Part shown: positions 53,609-63,243 of the stretch, one piece after another
How the letters are laid out: every line of letters starts with the position of its first letter
Position numbering within the stretch: the first letter of the stretch is position 1
NCBI GenBank assembly: GCA_036245525.1
Contig: BTPG01000003.1
Span: 135,964,873 to 136,028,872 of the forward strand
Length of the DNA stretch: 64,000 bases
From: Semisulcospira habei
Taxonomy: Eukaryota > Mollusca > Gastropoda > Semisulcospiridae
Reading direction: 5' to 3'
Made by a program: the position numbers and the translations under genes
Notes under the pieces: generated by a model
Database searches by the model: none
The model's input: only the letters and a program-made list of their open reading frames with translations
Told to the model about the DNA's origin: nothing

Positions 53609-54673
53609 CTAACTAAATAGGCCGTCGACGAGAGACCTCCAGCAACTCCTGTCCTGTGCTTCTCCTTCGATTCTACTCCAGGTGGTTCCCAGTCTCTTGA
53701 TGTCTGCTTGGAGGTCTCGACGCCAGGAGTTTCTCGGCCTACCTCTTTTCCTCTTTCCCTGGGGGTTCCATGACAATGCCTGCATAGTGATACTGGAAGC
53801 TGGCTTTCTCAGACTGTGACCGATCCATCCCCATCTTCTTCGCCCAATTTCATTCTCTGCTGTTATCTGCTCTGTTCTCTCCCAGAGTCTGACGTTGCTG
53901 ATCTTCTCTGGCCAGTGGATTTTCAAAATTCTTCTAAGGCAACTGTTCATGAAGGTCTGTACTCTGTTGACTGTGGTTTTTGTCAATCTCCAAGTCTCTG
54001 CTCCATATAGGAGAACTGCTTTTACATTGGAGTTGAAAATCCGGACTTTGGTGTGTTGTGACAGCTCTCTGGAACTCCACACTTTTTTCAACTGGAGAAA
54101 GGCTGCTCTGGCTTTACCGATTCGTGCTCTGACATCTGCATCAGTGCCGCCTTTTTTGTCTATGATGCTCCCGAGATAGGTGAAGGACTCCACCTCCTCC
54201 AACGGGGTGCCAGCAAGCAAGACTGGTTCTTCCCTGGTTGCGTTCAGCCTCATTGTCTTTGTTTTCTGTTTGTGAATGGTGAGGGCCACTTGGGACGAGA
54301 TGTCGGCAAGCCTCGTGGTCTTGTCCTGCATTTGTTGATGAGTGTGGGCCTCTGAGGTAAGGAACTGTCTAATAGAGCTAATACGACGCATCTCCAAATA
54401 GGCTGCCCTGCAAATGTTTATCACCTGTTTATCCATGGACAAGTCCTGCTCAATTGCAACACCCAGGTTCTTCACTGACTGAGAGAAGCTGACGGTCGTG
54501 TTCTCAATCATGATATGCTGAGGCAAAGCGGTAGAAGAAGACATTCTGGGTGATGCAATGAGCATGGCTTCCGTTTTTCCTTCATTCAGTTTGAGCTTGT
54601 TTTCTGACATCCACAGCCTCACATCAAGAATGCAAAGTGACACGCTCTGGATGATTTCGTTGACCTGACTCAC
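53609..54673 (-). pseudogene. Chimeric ORF: L2-like RT thumb fused to RTE C-terminus
   Basis: The 354-residue open frame begins in the L2-like RT (SQVNEIIQSVSLCILDVRLW, NKLKLNEGKTEAM, LGVAIEQDLSMDKQV) and switches at 54348/54349, without stop or frameshift, to RTE C-terminal sequence (HTHQQMQDKTTRLAD to RRDLQADIKRLGTTWSRIEG). The L2-like reading extends upstream past the first methionine (VSHHAYSEDTQLYKSG) to 54738. A product would lack the palm and all catalytic residues of a polymerase, so a function is unlikely. Confidence 0.85.
53621..54348 (-). mobile_element. RTE fragment, minus strand
   Basis: 728 bp match 42521-43253 of the full RTE, from HTHQQMQDKTTRLADI to RSLVDGL, in an open frame with the six-A version of the homopolymer. 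The 3' tail is missing where the I-like 3' end begins (junction microhomology CTAT/ATAG). On its 5' side it fuses in frame to the L2-like RT. Confidence 0.92.
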
Positions 54674-54738
54674 ACTACCTGACTTATAAAGCTGTGTATC
54701 TTCACTGTATGCGTGATGTGAAACAGAGTGTCCAGCAA

Positions 54739-55815
54739 TGTGTTTTTAACCCGTCGTTTGCAGAGATTTACGATGCCCATCCGGGAGCTGTCCGTCCACT
54801 TTCCTTCCGTGTCCGACCTCATCTGCAGGCGGCCGGAGTGGACCTGGACAAAGTTTTGGAATCTCTGCAACACGTCACTCCACCCTGGCTACTACCAGTT
54901 CCTGACATCTTGCTGGACTTGACTGCCCACAAGAAGGATTGTACTCCACCAGCCATATACCAACAGAGCCTCAATGAACTCCTTTCAATTTTTCCTGGCT
55001 ATTGTCGTCTTTATACGGATGGGTCCAAGTCTGAGGATGGAAGAGTGGCTGCGGCTGCAGTGTCCTCTCGCCATCCTAGACGCCCATTTAAGCTCCGTCT
55101 CCCTGACCATTCCTCTGTATTTAGTGCAGAACTGCAGGCCATTCTGCTAGCACTCAAGCATGCCTATCAGTCTCGGGAAAGGAACTTCCTGATTCTGTCT
55201 GACTCTCTTTCTGCCCTGCAGGCCCTTCAGGGCGCGGGAACAGACCATCCACTGCTGGTGCAGATTAGAGAGCTCTACGCGGACTTGATGAAGGAATATT
55301 ATGACATCATTTTTATTTGGGTCCCAGGCCATGTGGGCATCGAAGGCAACAGAATCGCAGATTCTGCTGCCAACAGTGCCCGCAGTGACCCTGTCCCTGA
55401 CACACAGACTGTCTATAGTGATTTTAAACCTGTTATTAGTGCGTACATAGCCCGCGAGTGGCAGTCCGAGTGGGACAAAGAGGAAGGGAACAAGCTTCAT
55501 GAAGCTCTTCCTAAGTTGTCTGACAGTCTACCTTTCCGCTGCGGCAGCCGCCGTGAGGAGACTGTCCTTGCTCGGCTCCACATCGGGCACACATATGTTA
55601 CGCACTCTTACTTACTTAAACAGGATGAGCGTCCATGGTGTTTTGCCTGTGATGAGCAGTTTTCTGTTCGACACTTTTTGCTGTATTGTGCTGACCTAAT
55701 TGACACCAGATATAAACACTTCACAGCAGACTCCTTGAAGGTTTTGTTCCGGGATGTTCCCCCGGACAAAATCTTCAATTTTTTGAGAGAATGCAATATT
55801 TTTAACAAGATCTGA
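54739..55815 (+). pseudogene. I-like RNase H and C-terminal region, intact frame
   Basis: The open frame (from 54694 with a few host-derived codons) reads VFNPSFAEIYDAHPGAV, then RNase H with YTDGSKSEDGR, FSAELQAILLALK, ILSDSLSALQALQ and WVPGHVGIEGNRIADSAAN, giving the D-E-D-H/D set. It ends with LARLHIGHTYVTHSYLL, a CFACDEQFSVRHFLLYC finger and CNIFNKI. Here the codon that is TAG in copy 1 is GAG (Glu). The RT and endonuclease are missing, so the piece is dead as a transposon. Confidence 0.9.
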
Positions 55816-56029
55816 GCATTCATAGACTATGTGAATTTTTTATTTGCCCTTTTTGAGAGTCTGTAGACGTTTCTTTTCCAGACATGTGCGACATTTTAGC
55901 CTGAGATTTTTAATCTATATTTACATCTTGTCTTAAGACCTTGCTTTTAGTCTGGCTGACCAGATTTTTACCCATCCCGCCGTGAGATGGCCTTAGTCGC
56001 CTGCTCGGCGTTAAACCCAAATAACTAAC
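54739..56029 (+). mobile_element. I-like LINE copy 2, 5'-truncated
   Basis: This 1.3 kb copy begins at TGTGTTTTTAACCCGTCG, equivalent to 52321 in copy 1, and runs to the same 3' end CAAATAACTAAC. It is inserted, in opposite orientation, into the L2-like RT just after GVPQGSVLG. No target duplication is visible, and about a dozen host codons are missing at the site. Confidence 0.92.
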
Positions 56030-56934
56030 CTAATACTGAGCCTTGTGGGACCCCAAAACGGAGGCTGGCAGGTGCAGAGACATGCCCATCGACAGAGACA
56101 GTCTGTGATCGCTCAGTAATGTAAGAGTGGAACCAAGACAGGGCAGTGCCATCAATGCCAAAAACAAGCTGGAGACGATTAATCAGGGTAGTGTGGTCGA
56201 TTGTGTCGAACGCGCTAGAAAGATCAAGTAAAGCGAGCACTGACACCTTACCATCATCCAGAGCAAGTAACAAGTCATTCATGATTCTGAGAAGTGCTGT
56301 TTCAGTACTGTGACAACATCTGTAGGCTGACTGAAATGGATCCATAAGATTGTTCAAGGCCAGGTGATCCAAAAGTTGCGAAAGCACAATCTTTTCGATC
56401 ACCTTTGACAGAAACGGTAGGTTTGAGACAGGTCTATAATTCTTAAGGTCGTTGTGATCTAATGAGGGTTTTTTTCAGTATGGGTTTCACAACAGCACTT
56501 TTATACATTGAAGGGAAAACACCAGATGCAAGCGAAGCATTGACAATGTGAGTAACATACGGCAGTAAACTATCCAAACAGTTATACAACAAAGTGGTAG
56601 GCACTGGATCGAGCTCACATGACTTAGGGGTCATCTTCATTAACAACTTGCGTACATCGTCACATCATACAGGTCTAAACACAGACATGGTCTGACCATG
56701 AAAGCAAAAGTCAATAGAAGAGACTGTTTTTGTCTGAGAAGACTGTGAGTCAAGATCGTCGCGAATGGCTTGGACTTTTTCCATGAAATATGTGGAAAAA
56801 CGAGATGGAAGTTCTGTCATGGAGTATATGCTAGGAAGAGGAGAAGACTTGACTTTGCCCAGCAGCTGATCAGCCACTGAGTACAGTTGCTTACTGGTGT
56901 TGCATGCAGCAATCTTCATACTGTAGAAATTCAT
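56030..56934 (-). pseudogene. L2-like RT, N-terminal half
   Basis: Minus-strand frames 56934-56665, 56646-56443 and 56402-56030 form one RT: SVADQLLGKVKSSPLPS, SCELDPVPTTLLYNCL (RT domain 1), AVVKPILKK, then VIEKIVLSQLLDHLALNNL, FQSAYRCCHSTETALLRI, ALLDLSSAFDTIDH and FGVPQGSVLG. There is an in-frame TGA just after VFRPV and a frameshift after PILKK at an A7 run (about 56466-56472), where six A would restore LDHNDLKNYRPVSNL. The catalytic ADD box lies beyond the I-like insertion. Confidence 0.9.
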
Positions 56935-57147
56935 ATTGAGTTGATGTCAGTTGTTCATTTTCTTTATGGGGGAGGGGGGGAGGAGGACTTTCATACTGTT
57001 TACACTCTAAATATTATTGTCGATTTTAGTATATTGCATTTGTCTAATTTGAAAATTTGATTTTTGCACAATTTCTCTTCCGGAAGATGGCATTTCCAGC
57101 TCAGCGTTTAAGACTCAGTAATATTTTTCTATTCTTTCCACCAACAG

Positions 57148-57276
57148 CAATCTGGCATCTCATTGACCCCGGGACCAGAGAACTGTCCTCGCATTGAAAT
57201 GGCCAATCAGGACACGCAGATTCTGGTGCCGGCGAATACCAAACGACACATTACGATTCACGGTATTGCTATGCAG
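57148..57276 (+). CDS. Plexin exon: PSI 2 to IPT 2 linker
   Basis: The 129-bp exon is open in phase 0 and reads QSGISLTPGPENCPRIEMAN, then DTQILVPANTKRHITIHGIA, ending AMQ|GTACGT. GPENCPRI is the conserved segment after plexin PSI 2, and ILVP...ITIHG is the first strand pair of the following IPT (immunoglobulin-like) domain. The acceptor is CCACCAACAG. It directly continues ITGKN of the previous exon. Confidence 0.93.
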
Positions 57277-57368
57277 GTACGTACATAAATGGAAGAAACG
57301 TTTGTCTGTGTCGTCAAATGTTTCCTTGTGGGTAACACATATGTAAATAACTCGGACCTATTCCCGCC

Positions 57369-57434
57369 AGCATGAGACATAGTTTCTCATAAGCCCCTGT
57401 GGTGCAGGGGCTCATGAGAATCAATGCATCTTGA
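57369..57434 (+). repeat. H1 hairpin
   Basis: AGCATGAGACATAGTTTCTC and GAGAATCAATGCATCTTGAA arms, 92 bp past the exon donor. A lone left arm (AGAGATTCTCATGAGCC) lies at about 57585-57601. Confidence 0.75.
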
Positions 57435-57486
57435 AGATTTGAGTAGTACGTGGCGTGACTGACTGGTTTCTAACTTTAATCCGTGT

Positions 57487-57520
57487 GTGTGTGGGGGGGG
57501 GGGGAGGAGGGGGGGGGGGC
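57487..57520 (+). repeat. (GT)n and G-run tract
   Basis: GT repeats followed by two G runs separated by AGGA; G-quadruplex-capable in the transcript. Confidence 0.9.
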
Positions 57521-58138
57521 TGAAGATATTGCCTAGCAGAATAGGCCCATCTAAAAAGCGGAAATTACGCATGTGATCAGAGGAAGAGATTCTCATGAGC
57601 CTGGGCGGCAGCAGTTGTCTATATTCGTACACTTTTTCTTCGCAGTCGCATTAGTAACTCACGATTTTTTTTTTTCCTTTCTTTACTTGATCAGTTTCTA
57701 GCCGTCGCAACAGTGAAGGAAACCACTCCACAGTTTAAAACTAAATGAGACCATCACTAGTTAACCCATAAAGATAGATAGTCTCAAAATAACAGAAACC
57801 GTCCCAAGTTTCCCAATAAACATGGTCTACTCCTGTGCAGTTTATTTTAGCCCAGACCCACAAAGCTGGTCTTCTAGACTGGCGAATGCTCATAAAGAAA
57901 CTTCTACAGCAACTGAATTAACTTCCCCCTCCCATTACACTTGTGCAGGAAAGCTGTAAAAACTTTTCCATTTTACCCTCCACACTCTGTTTTGAGTGCC
58001 TGGCTGGCCAGTTGAGCTAGAATGACACCTTAGAATTTCTGTTGTTGATGGGAAAATGGACCGTACATTTGTCGACAGAACTAAAATTTCTAATGTGGCA
58101 TAGCTCTTCTTTTAATAACACAGATGTAAATCAAGTCG

Positions 58139-58206
58139 GCAGGAGACATAGATCATTATGAGCACCCATAAACTGCGGGTGCTCACAAGGGTTTATGCCT
58201 CTCGCA
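58139..58206 (+). repeat. H1 hairpin
   Basis: AGGAGACATAGATCATTATG and GGGTTTATGCCTCTCGC arms; both sides share the AGCACCC/GGGTGCT variant. Confidence 0.75.
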
Positions 58207-58311
58207 TTTAAAGAGAAGTTGGTGCCAGAATGCACACTTCGCTTCAGAATGCGTCTTACTACTATGCCAGTGAGCTCCTACATGTAGTGAATACAGACGT
58301 AGGTAAAGCCA

Positions 58312-58379
58312 CAAGAGGTACACATCTTCCTGAGCCCCCGCATTCTTCGGAGACTCATAGAGAGCTGTGCCTATTGCAG
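58312..58379 (+). repeat. H1 hairpin, degraded
   Basis: CAAGAGGTACACATCTTCCT and GAGAGCTGTGCCTATTGCAG arms. Confidence 0.6.
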
Positions 58380-59230
58380 AGGTAGGTGTCACTTTGTTGT
58401 GAGGATGGACTAGACCAACAAGTGCTTGTCAGAATTCCAATGGAGTCAAGCAGCCCGAGAATGGTTTGTTTCTTCTAGCGCCTGGAACAGACAGGATGAG
58501 GTGCAGTGGAGAAGAGGGTGGCTTCACACTCACAAGCATATTGTTGAAATTTTAATTTTACTGTCCATGAATAACTAGGGAAAGAGATATTGTTTGATGT
58601 GTTTGCAATTATGCAGTTGGTGGATCGCTTAAAGCATTAGTTTTTGTTGTTTACGTATTCACATTTGTTTAGTTTAAATTTTCTCGGGATCTGTCAAAAG
58701 CAGAATTGGTTATTTCAGTTGCATCCCTCAACCAGTAATTAGATGTTAGAATATATGCGTGCATTTTTGAAAGCTTAATACTAATGATTTTGAAATAGCA
58801 TGTCATGCGATAATTAGTGAACAGGCAAAGTTGTCAACGATAAATACACTAAGGTGTCTAACGTCAGATGCCTGTGACAGCAGTTAGGCCATTGCTTCTG
58901 CAGTTGTGTTGGGGTTTTTTTTTCTTCTTCTTCTTTCACAAACTAGACCCAAAGAGTATCCTTTTCAAGAAGCTCGCTGTTCTCTCTGGTCAGACTTGAG
59001 TTTATTTTCATGTGCCTGTGATGAAAGCTTGTCGTTTCCGAATGCACTCTACACAGCCAGACTTGAGTTTATTTGCTATGGAAATAACAGGAGTGCGGCG
59101 CATGCAGAGGAACTGCAGAATTTATTTTAATTTTCTCGCGTTCATTTGCTGAGCACTGCCAAGTCTGAGCACTGCAGGCGAAAGAAATATCTGAAAGTAA
59201 AGCACGGACCTCAGGTAGATTTTCCATCAC

Positions 59231-59294
59231 CAAGAGGCACAGATTCTCATGAGCCCCTGCAGTCGCAGGGGCTCATGAGAATCTGTGCCTCTTT
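59231..59294 (+). repeat. H1 hairpin, near-perfect stem
   Basis: CAAGAGGCACAGATTCTCAT pairs perfectly with ATGAGAATCTGTGCCTCTT around CCCCTGCAGTCGCAGGGG. Both arms share GGCACAG/CTGTGCC. Confidence 0.9.
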
Positions 59295-59976
59295 TGGTGT
59301 TGGTACAAACGTCATTCTCAGCTCCTGAGGCAGAGAAAGTCGTTTGCCAGAGTTGACAGCTGATCAGTTCCGTCAATGACACTGACGGAGAAAAAGTGTG
59401 GCGTGTACAGCCTGACATTTTCTGTCTGCACTTATTCCGTAATTTAAAACCTGTCTAGAGTAGAGACTGAAGTAGAAAATGCCGCTCTGCCCGGGGTTAC
59501 AGAAAAAGCGTGACCAACACCAAAACTATACAATAGTCCATATCTTTGCCATCATGCTCCTCTCTATCTCTTTATTTTTATATTCAGAGAAGATTATATC
59601 AGAGTTTCATCGTGGTTTTCGTTGGCGTAATAAGGTTTATTCATACACTCGTCTCAGTCCGCCTGCCTTCAGTTTTTGGCGTGGACTACGTTATTCTGTC
59701 TACTGATGTAAGGGAAGCAACTCGGTTTTAGAGACGTGAGTGGCATAGAGTCCGGCATTCCAAGGGACATCATCTTCACGATTCAAACTAAGATGGAATC
59801 AGTGCGTTGGCAAACATCTTGTACTGATTCCCTTTTCAGTTTTGTTTTCGCTTTTGTGGTCGAAAAATATGTTTGAAATTCCAGCTCTCTTTTTTTCTTG
59901 CACCTTTGACTGATGTGTAACCCAGTTTTGTTTTTACCATGACATTGTATTTAATTGTGTGGTCATTCTTTTGCAG

Positions 59977-60093
59977 GAGTTTCAGAAGGACAACTTGAGG
60001 TGCGAGTTCAACATTGACACAGGGAAAACAGTGCCTGCTACAGTTATTCCACACAACACAAACGGAGTCCTTATTGAGTGCAATACTTTAACT
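59977..60093 (+). CDS. Plexin exon: IPT 2, middle
   Basis: 117 bp, phase 0 at both ends. It reads EFQKDNLRCEFNIDTGKTVP, then ATVIPHNTNGVLIECNTLT, with the paired cysteines (LRCEF and IEC) of an IPT domain. Acceptor TTTTGCAG, donor ACT|GTAAGT. It continues IHGIAMQ of the previous exon without loss. Confidence 0.93.
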
Positions 60094-60918
60094 GTAAGTC
60101 TTTATTTGTTTATTCTTTCAGTTGATAAATACATTAATTTGACTATCCTAAACTAATATATCTGCGCAACTTCCCTGGCATTTTTAGTGTATACTGATTA
60201 GTGTAAAGTAGTTGTAAAAATACATGTAGTTGTATCTCTTTTAACCACATATTTAGCCACCTAAATTTTCCAAAGTTTGGAGGTGTCACCTAATGAAGTA
60301 CCATGTGCAGGAGTTGGATCGACCATGATAATTTAAGGGTAGTGTCAGATTAATGGTGCCAAGCAAATCTGGCACTGCCCTTGAATTATCATGGTCGATC
60401 CATCTCCAGCACATGGTACTTCACGGTCGATTGATCTCCTGCTGTAGTGCATCAGATCGAGCTTCAAACGTCCATATGAACCTGCATGACTCTCAACAAG
60501 AAGAAGAAAAAGATTGAATGTGTGAGAAGATCATCTTGTGATGTTTGAGCTTGCCTGCTGTTTTTGTCAATTAACTTTTGACCAAGACATATTTCAGGAC
60601 AACACTAAGAACAGAAAGTGATCACCAAACGTGTCGGTGTTGCTGAGTGCGGCTCGATCAGGTTTAGCAGGTTTAAATTGGTCATGTTCAAAATTTCCTG
60701 AGGGCATTGGCTAAACCATTGTTGTCAAGACTGAAGATAATTTAAAATAAGTTACGACCAAAGTTGGTGATCATCTTTTCTTCTTATAGTTGTCTTGAAA
60801 TCATCTGTGTTTAAAAGTTATTTGGAGGAAAAAAAGAGGCAAGCTTTGCTGAAACAGATTATATAAGAAAATTCATGTAACAAGCGATATGATGCTCATA
60901 ATTTTTGTTCTGTTTCAG
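60094..60918 (+). other. 825 bp plexin intron
   Basis: GTAAGT donor, CTGTTTCAG acceptor. It contains the H4 hairpin at 60250-60446; nothing else recognised. Confidence 0.9.
60250..60446. repeat. H4 hairpin, rearranged
   Basis: Outer arms GAAGTACCATGTGCAGGAGT and CTCCAGCACATGGTACTTCA pair as well as the core stem GGATCGACCATGATAATTTA and GAATTATCATGGTCGATCC. A second outer right end (GGTCGATTGATCTCCTGCTG) follows. Confidence 0.8.
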
Positions 60919-61015
60919 TTCGACTACTATCGCAATGTCAGCCTGTACAATGTGCCTTTCAAAATATTCTGGGGAGATGGAAATCACCCTCTTGATAACC
61001 CAGATGGCATTCAGG
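60919..61015 (+). CDS. Plexin exon: end of IPT 2
   Basis: 97 bp beginning in phase 0: FDYYRNVSLYNVPFKIFWGD, then GNHPLDNPDGIQ and one base left over. FKIFWGDGNHPLDN matches the plexin pattern of a final IPT strand (hydrophobic-W-x-G/N...LDN) before PSI 3. N-V-S is a possible glycosylation site. Acceptor CTGTTTCAG, donor AG|G then GTATGT. Confidence 0.93.
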
Positions 61016-61585
61016 GTATGTGTACAATGTACATTACATTAGAAACTAGAATTAAAATGATTGTTTATTTATGTTCATGTTATTCTGAATTTTTGTAATC
61101 TGGGCCATCAGTCATATGCTTGATTATTTATTGTAACAGTTTTCCAATGCTCAAAAGGCCATCAGGCTGATGTCGGCCATCATTGGCCTGTGCGCGGGCC
61201 AAGGTGGCTGACGTCAGCCTGTTGGCCTTTGCACACTGGGTTGTCTGTGTTTTTCAGGAGGAGATTGCGACTTATAATTGTATATTCTGCATTGAGATTT
61301 TAAAACTGCATGTTACACAGTTTATAATATATTAAATACAAGTGGATAACAGCAAAGCAGGATCAAATTCACATTTTTTCATTGTGTTTTCCTCTTGAGT
61401 GCATCATTTGTCATCTCCCATTGACTTTCTTGCATGCAGAATTCACGGTGTATGTTATGAATCAATACATTGTGATTTACCCACTTAACAGTAAACCCAT
61501 TGTGCATGCATTCACCAGTACTGTGGTACTAGTGGTTGCATGCACTAGGGGGTTAATCATGAAATATTTGATTTTGTCCTCCCAG
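61016..61585 (+). other. 570 bp plexin intron
   Basis: GTATGT donor, TCCTCCCAG acceptor. A hairpin at 61143-61246 is the only feature seen. Confidence 0.9.
61143..61246 (+). repeat. Hairpin repeat of the AAAGGCCATCAGGCTGA family
   Basis: CTCAAAAGGCCATCAGGCTG pairs with CAGCCTGTTGGCCTTTGC; the ends resemble CCAATGC and GCACACTGGG. Related pieces: 90-190, 5680-5735, 45974-46010, 61763-61864. Confidence 0.75.
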
Positions 61586-61755
61586 TGGTGATGTTCAAGT
61601 GTTCGGCCATGGCGGGGAGCTGCGGGGAGTGTTTCACTGTGGACCCCAAGTATGAGTGCGGCTGGTGTGACAACATGCAGTGTTCCACGCACAGTTTCTG
61701 TCCCAACGACTGGCTGCCACCATCTGACATCTGTCCTAACCCCACCATTATACAG
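61586..61755 (+). CDS. Plexin exon: PSI 3
   Basis: 170 bp. TG joins the G of the previous exon to make valine, then VMFKCSAMAGSCGECFTVDP, KYECGWCDNMQCSTHSFCPN and DWLPPSDICPNPTIIQ. The cysteine order (KC, SC, EC, CGWC, QC, FC, IC) is a full PSI domain with the hallmark CGWC. Acceptor CCTCCCAG, donor CAG|GTCTGT, phase 0. The 63-residue ORF from 61585 is this exon read through into the intron. Confidence 0.96.
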
Positions 61756-61762
61756 GTCTGTA

Positions 61763-61864
61763 CCTTATGCGCATAAGGTTATTGGGCCACTGTTGCCTGC
61801 ACACAGCTATGTGGGCCAACAACAGCCGACGTCAGCCTGAATGTCTTTTGCACACTTGGTATTG
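61763..61864 (+). repeat. Hairpin repeat of the AAAGGCCATCAGGCTGA family, diverged
   Basis: CCTTATGCGCATAAGG is itself palindromic; TTGGGCCACTGTTGCC and GGGCCAACAACAG plus GACGTCAGCCTGAATG follow. Confidence 0.55.
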
Positions 61865-62135
61865 CTCAGTTGCTTACTTTCCTACTTGCTACTTCCACAT
61901 TATCATCTCTGCTTTTTTGAGCGTTTTTCACTTTGAGAGTCTATGTAGTTTATAACATTTACTTGTCCAGAGCCAGTCCTGTCAATCAGGCCATTTGGCC
62001 TTGACCATAACACCATTAAATAGTCTCCTCACAGTCAAAAATGTCCATTGGGCTTTTCACTAGTACTGTGCTTACGGTGTGCATGAGTTTCATTCTGCTT
62101 TCTCCCCATACAGTTTGCAGGGGTACTCCTCACAT

Positions 62136-62240
62136 AGACCCATTTGGGGAGTACACCACAATTACACTTCTATTCAAATGAGATCCTTAGCATCTCATTT
62201 GAATAGAGGTGTACTTGTGGTGTACTCCCCGAATGGGTCT
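62136..62240 (+). repeat. H6 hairpin with 49-bp arms
   Basis: Arms 62136-62184 and 62192-62240 pair with only a few mismatches around CCTTAGC. The left starts AGACCCATTTGGGGAGTACA; the right ends TACTCCCCGAATGGGTCT. It lies 250 bp upstream of the IPT 3 exon. Confidence 0.9.
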
Positions 62241-62489
62241 GTCTGTTGCACATACCCACAAACAGTATGTCATTTTGGCTGACTTGTAGAACTTGTGACT
62301 TAATCTTTGATATTTTTTGTAGTGTTGATTGGTTATAGTTCTTCTTCTGTGGTTTACTTTGCACTGCAAGTTTGAAAGTGCAGGAGGCATTGTGAACTTG
62401 GCTGTAAGGTGGGGTTCGGATGCAGGTCCTCAGAGTTTGTATTGAGGTTTGTTTCTTATAATAAACGTTTGACTTTCATTTTGTTTCAG

Positions 62490-62629
62490 ATCCATCCCCA
62501 GTCTGGCCCACTATCAGGCGGCACAAGACTGACAATCACAGGAGAGAACCTTGGTAACGTCAGGGACAACATCGACGTTGACATTGATGGTGTGCCTTGC
62601 GTCGTGCAGGAGTTCACTGCCCCTAAAAG
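62490..62629 (+). CDS. Plexin exon: start of IPT 3
   Basis: 140 bp, phase 0 start: IHPQSGPLSGGTRLTITGEN, then LGNVRDNIDVDIDGVPCVVQ, EFTAPK and AG of a split arginine. P-x-SGP-x-GGT...I-x-GxNL is the textbook IPT/TIG motif. Acceptor TTGTTTCAG; the donor AAAAG|GTGCTT is weak but its phase is confirmed by the next exon. Confidence 0.95.
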
Positions 62630-62766
62630 GTGCTTTAATTTTCATCCACAGTACTACATAGTTTTTACACCTGCTTGTTCAATAGTTTTTACACCTGCTT
62701 GTTCATGTAGCCCCTGGTGGTGGTACTATGAACAGGACCAGTGGCTGCATAAGCAATGGAGTTAAT

Positions 62767-62980
62767 TTAACACAATGGAGTAAGTGGAACTCAATCCACC
62801 TGCAAGAGACATAGATCCTCATGAGCACATACAGTCATGAGGATTTATGTCTCTTGTTAGTCCTGTGTTCTTTATGCCTATTTTTGGTCCCATTTACATC
62901 TGTGTTTTTCACGCGAATGTCAGTTTGTGTGTAATGGATTAAGATGTGCAGTCCGTGATCACTGGTAGCGAAGGAGTTAA
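62767..62980 (+). mobile_element. H1 hairpin MITE, collapsed hairpin
   Basis: TTAACACAATGGAG on the left and AGCGAAGGAGTTAA on the right; 214 bp if these are the borders. Hairpin 62803-62859 has lost the GC-rich centre (GAGCACATACAGTCATGAGG). Confidence 0.72.
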
Positions 62981-63118
62981 TTGGCTTTGAGAATGTGTTT
63001 GCTGCTGTTGAGAGTCTGTCATTTTTGCTGGAGCAGGTCAGTCTCAGAATAACACGCTCGAGTACACTGAGGTATTGTGTTCAGGTTTTTGGATTCCTGT
63101 ACGATGCATGGTGAGAAA

Positions 63119-63205
63119 AACATCTAAGGCTGACGTTAGCCTTAGATGGTCCACGCACAGCTGTGCAGACAAGTACCACACAGTTGTGTTGTACTTATCC
63201 TTTCT
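63119..63205 (+). repeat. H6 short hairpins
   Basis: ACATCTAAGGCTGACG pairs with TTAGCCTTAGATGG (63119-63150). It is followed by ACAAGTACCACACAG and TTGTGTTGTACTTATCC (63170-63200). The second core recalls the 14.1 kb hairpin. Confidence 0.7.
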
Positions 63206-63243
63206 TCACTGTAGTTCTAATTACATTTTGCGCCGTGTTGCAG

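Larger units (their letters stand above)
49579..53619 (+). mobile_element. I-like LINE copy 1, 5'-truncated
   Basis: This copy starts inside the endonuclease (WNCRGFQ), lacks ORF1 and runs to the 3' end CGGCGTTAAACCCAAATAAC followed by TAAC/TAAA. It is interrupted by a 144-bp RTE stub (50037-50180). Its left end cuts the L2-like 3' coding end; its right end abuts a minus-strand RTE piece. RNase H and the RT type place it in the I superfamily (I or Nimb-like). It is almost identical to copy 2 over the shared 1.3 kb, so both are recent. Confidence 0.9.
49319..56950 (-). mobile_element. L2-like LINE (minus strand), host of the nested stack
   Basis: The parts of one minus-strand LINE are found in the right order: RT N-terminal half (56934-56030), RT ADD box to thumb (54738-54349), and the 3' end (49579-49319) coding NDLPKSLRHSESSASFKHSL and ending in GGCGCCTTATAAATCTTCC plus TTATTATT repeats. 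It is 5'-truncated near 56950 (no endonuclease). Its middle is split by an I-like copy (54739-56029), and by an RTE piece plus another I-like copy (49580-54348). About 130 residues between SIRQFLTSEA and NDLPKSL are missing, and about a dozen at the 56030/54738 break, so deletions accompanied the insertions. Confidence 0.83.
44564..57147 (+). other. 12.6 kb plexin intron with nested LINEs
   Basis: The donor is GTAAGT and the acceptor CCACCAACAG. The intron carries hairpin repeats up to 49.1 kb and the LINE stack 49319-56950. I see nothing recognisable in 44875-45360, 45415-45612, 46210-46570, 46650-46980, 47300-47880 and 56950-57147, apart from short homopolymers (C run at 46149-46162, T runs at 46515 and 47150-47175, 47820-47850). 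Positions 45974-46010 hold a CCCAGTGCGCAAAGGCCATC fragment. Confidence 0.88.
57277..59976 (+). other. 2.7 kb plexin intron
   Basis: GTACGT donor, TTTTGCAG acceptor. It holds four H1 hairpins or pieces and G runs; nothing recognisable in 57605-58135, 58380-59230 and 59300-59976. Confidence 0.9.
61756..62489 (+). other. 734 bp plexin intron
   Basis: GTCTGT donor, TTGTTTCAG acceptor. Contains two hairpins (61763-61864 and 62136-62240). Confidence 0.9.
62630..63243 (+). other. 614 bp plexin intron
   Basis: GTGCTT donor, GTGTTGCAG acceptor. Contains an H1 element (62767-62980), a short direct repeat (TAGTTTTTACACCTGCTTGTTCA at 62658, TAGTTTTTACACC at 62682) and a hairpin at 63119. Confidence 0.88.

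Noticed and set aside
61382..61591. ORF starting MCFPLECIICHLP upstream of PSI 3
   Set aside because: It lies in the intron, is out of frame with the exon, and ends before the PSI coding starts.
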